A program made the translations under genes and the position numbers. This document shows positions 33,571 through 35,689 of a stretch of 35,689 nt of DNA, one piece after another. Each line of letters begins with the position of its first letter. Positions within the stretch are counted from its first letter, which is position 1. The DNA is from Sinorhizobium fredii USDA 205 (GTDB lineage: Bacteria > Pseudomonadota > Alphaproteobacteria > Rhizobiales > Rhizobiaceae): NCBI RefSeq assembly GCF_001461695.1, contig NZ_AUTC01000169.1:1-35689 (forward strand). The letters run 5' to 3'. The notes below the pieces were generated by a model. The model did not search any database. It was given only the letters and a program-made list of their open reading frames with translations, and was not told the origin of the DNA.

Positions 33571-34344
33571 ATGGACAGAGGGGTGGACAGCCAGGCCGTG
33601 GACATCGTTCCGGAAGAACGCGAGGAGGGCGAGTTGCCCGCCGGCCGCTGGTCTGCCCTGCGTCGAACCTGGCGAACGCGGCGCCAGCGTCTCGTTCTCG
33701 CGGCACTTTCCATTCTCCTGCTCCCCTATCTGCTGATCTTCGTCTATCTCGTCGGCTTCATCCATCCGGTATCGACTTTGATGCTGCGCGACCTCGTGCT
33801 GCTGCGCGGCTACGACCGGGAATGGGTGGCGTTCGACGATATCGCCCCGGTCCTCGTCCAGTCGGTGATGATGTCCGAGGACGGCCAGTTCTGCGCCCAT
33901 AACGGGGTCGACTGGATGCAGATGCGCGGTGTCGTCGAGGACGCGCTCGATGGCGAACAGACGCGCGGCGCGAGCACCATCCCGATGCAGACGGTCAAGA
34001 ACCTCTATCTCTGGAACGGGCGCTCCTTCATTCGCAAGGGAATGGAACTGCCGCTTGCCGTCGTCGCCGATCTCGTCTGGAGCAAGCGGCGCATGATGGA
34101 AATCTACCTGAACGTCGCCGAGTGGGGCGACGGCATCTACGGCATCGAAGCCGCCGCACGGCATCACTTCGGCGTTTCCGCCGCGAAGCTCTCGCGCCGC
34201 CAGGCCGCTCTGCTTGCCGTCGCCCTGCCCAATCCGATCGACCGCAATGCCGGCAAGCCCGGACGTGGCCTGAGGCGCCTCGCCTCGGTGATCGAGCGTC
34301 GCGCCGGCCGCTCGGGCGGCTACATCACATGTCTTTATGATTGA
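33571..34344 (+). CDS. mtgA: Monofunctional biosynthetic peptidoglycan transglycosylase
   Basis: A 257-residue GT51 enzyme that polymerises lipid II into glycan strands at the inner membrane, without a transpeptidase domain. A single N-terminal membrane anchor lies at about residues 42-66. The GT51 motifs follow: MSEDGQFCAHNGVDW near 110 with the catalytic glutamate, RGASTIPMQTVKNLYLW near 142, KRRMMEIYLNVAEWGDGIYGIEAAA-type region near 181-205, and QAALLAVALPNP near 221. The second motif reads STIPMQ where many homologues have STxxQQ. The ATG at 33571 has TGGGGA just upstream. It is divergent from ispA across 150 bp. Confidence 0.94.
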   Translation: MDRGVDSQAVDIVPEEREEGELPAGRWSALRRTWRTRRQRLVLAALSILLLPYLLIFVYLVGFIHPVSTLMLRDLVLLRGYDREWVAFDDIAPVLVQSVMMSEDGQFCAHNGVDWMQMRGVVEDALDGEQTRGASTIPMQTVKNLYLWNGRSFIRKGMELPLAVVADLVWSKRRMMEIYLNVAEWGDGIYGIEAAARHHFGVSAAKLSRRQAALLAVALPNPIDRNAGKPGRGLRRLASVIERRAGRSGGYITCLYD

Positions 34345-34421
34345 GATGAAGGCAATTCATTGGTCTTGTCTCCGGTGATGTGGCAAGGCTGCCTCCCGAA
34401 AAACCAAGCGGAGACAGAGCC

Positions 34422-35069
34422 ATGGCCAAACTCGTTCTTTATGTCGGCAACAAGAATTATTCGTCCTGGTCCCTCCGGCCGTGGCTGGCGCTCGAAGGCT
34501 GCGGCATAACGTTCGAAGACGTCGTCATCCCCTTCGACTTTCCGGCGGGAAACCCGAAGTTTCGTGAAATCTCCCCGACCGGACGCGTGCCGGTGCTCCA
34601 CCATGGCGAAACGCGCGTCTGGGAATCGCTGGCCATCATCGAATACGTCGCGGAGCTTTTCCCGGAAGCCGGTATCTGGCCCGAGAACCGCGAGGATCGG
34701 GCCCGCGCGCGCAGCTATTCGATGGAGATGCTCGCCGGCTTCCGCGCGCTGCGCGGCGCCTGCCCGATGAACATCCGCCGGCCGGTGAAGGCGATTGCCC
34801 TTCCCGATGGAGTGATCGACGACGTCGCGCGGATCGAAGCGATCTGGCACGAGGCGATCGCCCGCTCCGGCGGACCGTTCCTCTTTGGCCGCTTCACTGC
34901 CGCCGACGCGATGTTCGCCCCGGTCGTCAACCGTCTGGAGGTCTACGAGCTCACGACCGATCCGGCAACGCTTGCCTATATGGAGGCCGTCAAGGCGCAT
35001 CCGGCCTTCCGCAAATGGGAGGAAGCGGCAAGGGCAGAACCGTGGATCGTACCCGAGGACGAGGCCTGA
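34422..35069 (+). CDS. Glutathione S-transferase family protein
   Basis: A 215-residue cytosolic protein with an N-terminal thioredoxin-like domain (KLVLYVGNKNYSSWSLRPWLAL, residues 3-24; GRVPVLHHGE and the glutathione-contact WESLAIIEYVAE near 65-80) and a helical C-terminal domain. SSWSLRP suggests a serine as catalytic residue. The ATG at 34422 is chosen because family homology starts there and GGAG lies upstream; the open frame reaches back to a GTG at 34380 without homology. Substrate and role cannot be read from sequence. It is a separate unit between mtgA and rpmF. Confidence 0.87.
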   Translation: MAKLVLYVGNKNYSSWSLRPWLALEGCGITFEDVVIPFDFPAGNPKFREISPTGRVPVLHHGETRVWESLAIIEYVAELFPEAGIWPENREDRARARSYSMEMLAGFRALRGACPMNIRRPVKAIALPDGVIDDVARIEAIWHEAIARSGGPFLFGRFTAADAMFAPVVNRLEVYELTTDPATLAYMEAVKAHPAFRKWEEAARAEPWIVPEDEA

Positions 35070-35130
35070 CGTTCCCAAGGGAGCGGGCGCTTGCGCTTGC
35101 TGGCCGATTCGAAAATTTGCGCGCGGGGAC

Positions 35131-35159
35131 TGGTCAAACCGCGGTCGGGCATGTATAAG
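35131..35159 (+). promoter_or_regulatory. Candidate housekeeping promoter of rpmF
   Basis: TGGTCA at 35131-35136 and TATAAG at 35154-35159 are separated by 17 bp, matching four and five of six bases of the sigma-70 boxes. The -10 box lies about 85 bp before the rpmF ATG. Confidence 0.5.
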
Positions 35160-35244
35160 CGCGCGAAATTCCGAGATCGACATCTGTTTGACCCGGCCAT
35201 TTTCGGCTGCTGAACAGTGTTTTGCCCGATAAGTGGAGAATGAA

Positions 35245-35430
35245 ATGGCTGTACCCAAAAGAAAAACGAGCCCGTCCAAGCGTGGCATGCGCCGTTCCGC
35301 TGACGCCCTCAAGGCTCCGACCTACGTCGAAGACAAGAATTCCGGCGAACTGCGCCGTCCGCACCACATCGATCTGAAGACCGGCATGTACCGCGGCCGT
35401 CAGGTCCTGACGCCGAAGGAAAGCGCATAA
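35245..35430 (+). CDS. rpmF: 50S ribosomal protein L32
   Basis: A 61-residue basic protein of the large ribosomal subunit. The start [18 protein letters not shown] is the L32 signature, and [15 protein letters not shown] ends it. There are no cysteines, so this is the zinc-free form. The ATG at 35245 has GGAG eight bases upstream; an ATG four codons earlier is inside the ribosome site and is rejected. It is a single-gene unit with its own promoter candidate and a strong terminator. Confidence 0.97.
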
Positions 35431-35456
35431 GCGTTTTCGTCTGCGGGTGAAGTTTT

Positions 35457-35486
35457 AAGGGTCGGCTCTGCCGGCCCTTTTTCTTT
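35457..35486 (+). terminator. Rho-independent terminator after rpmF
   Basis: AAGGGTCGGC (35457-35466) pairs with GCCGGCCCTT (35470-35479), one G-U, with loop TCT and then a T-rich tail TTTCTTT. It starts 27 bp after the rpmF stop. Confidence 0.9.
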
Positions 35487-35510
35487 GGTGCGTTGGACTT
35501 GGCGAAATGC

Positions 35511-35650
35511 CCCTCCCCAACCCCTCCCCACAAGGGGGAGGGGCTCGCAGGCGTCCGCCGCCTGCGCCAATTCAACGTTTCCACATGCGGTGACGATTTG
35601 TGTCACGCCGGGGGCGCGGCAGGGGAAGCCCCTCCCCCTTGTGGCAGGGC
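35511..35650. repeat. Palindromic intergenic repeat, copy 3
   Basis: Arms at 35528-35545 (CCACAAGGGGGAGGGGCT) and 35627-35644 are perfect 18-bp reverse complements, 81 bp apart. The left arm continues outward as CCCCTCCCCAACCCCTCC, and the right arm has a base change, GTGGCAGGG, near its end. It is the same family as the copies at 45 and 26374. It lies just after the rpmF terminator. Confidence 0.83.
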
Positions 35651-35689
35651 TGTCCGGGGAACGGCCTGGGTGAATCGAAATGTCGCAGG

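Overview
The window is a dense, high-GC stretch of alphaproteobacterial chromosome, most likely from Sinorhizobium/Ensifer (Rhizobiaceae). The reasons are the ndvA/ndvB cyclic beta-glucan genes with rhizobial NdvB architecture and length, a 410-residue AatB-type aminotransferase, a four-domain pyruvate carboxylase, and GC-rich palindromic repeats at gene ends. I see no rRNA, tRNA, CRISPR array, prophage or transposase gene.

Region 1 (1-6.9 kb) is a tight four-gene operon on the minus strand, hglS - FAD dehydrogenase - amaB - aatB, divergent from a LysR regulator. Read together, the enzymes form a complete lower lysine-catabolic route: piperideine-6-carboxylate to 2-aminoadipate (AmaB), to 2-oxoadipate (aminotransferase), to D-2-hydroxyglutarate (HglS, DUF1338), to 2-oxoglutarate (FAD dehydrogenase). 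HglS aligns with the Pseudomonas enzyme almost residue for residue at the metal site.

Region 2 (7-20 kb) is the osmoregulated periplasmic glucan locus: ndvB (giant cyclic beta-1,2-glucan synthase), opgC (acyltransferase-like glucan modifier), a LysE-family exporter, and ndvA (ABC exporter of the glucan) on the opposite strand.

Region 3 (20-24.6 kb) holds a LuxR-type regulator with an intact acyl-homoserine-lactone pocket but no nearby luxI, then pyruvate carboxylase (pyc, TTG start) behind a structured leader.

Region 4 (24.6-30 kb) has a minus-strand polar amino-acid ABC importer resembling the enteric cystine system (binding protein, permease, ATPase), split by a palindromic repeat. A divergent DeoR regulator - VOC protein - MFS transporter operon of unknown substrate follows.

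Region 5 (30-35.7 kb) is housekeeping: ispG, hisC, a farnesyl diphosphate synthase gene broken by a one-base deletion in an A-run, mtgA, a glutathione-transferase-like gene and rpmF. Three copies of one palindromic repeat family, with perfect or near-perfect inverted arms, lie at 45-186, 26374-26551 and 35511-35650.
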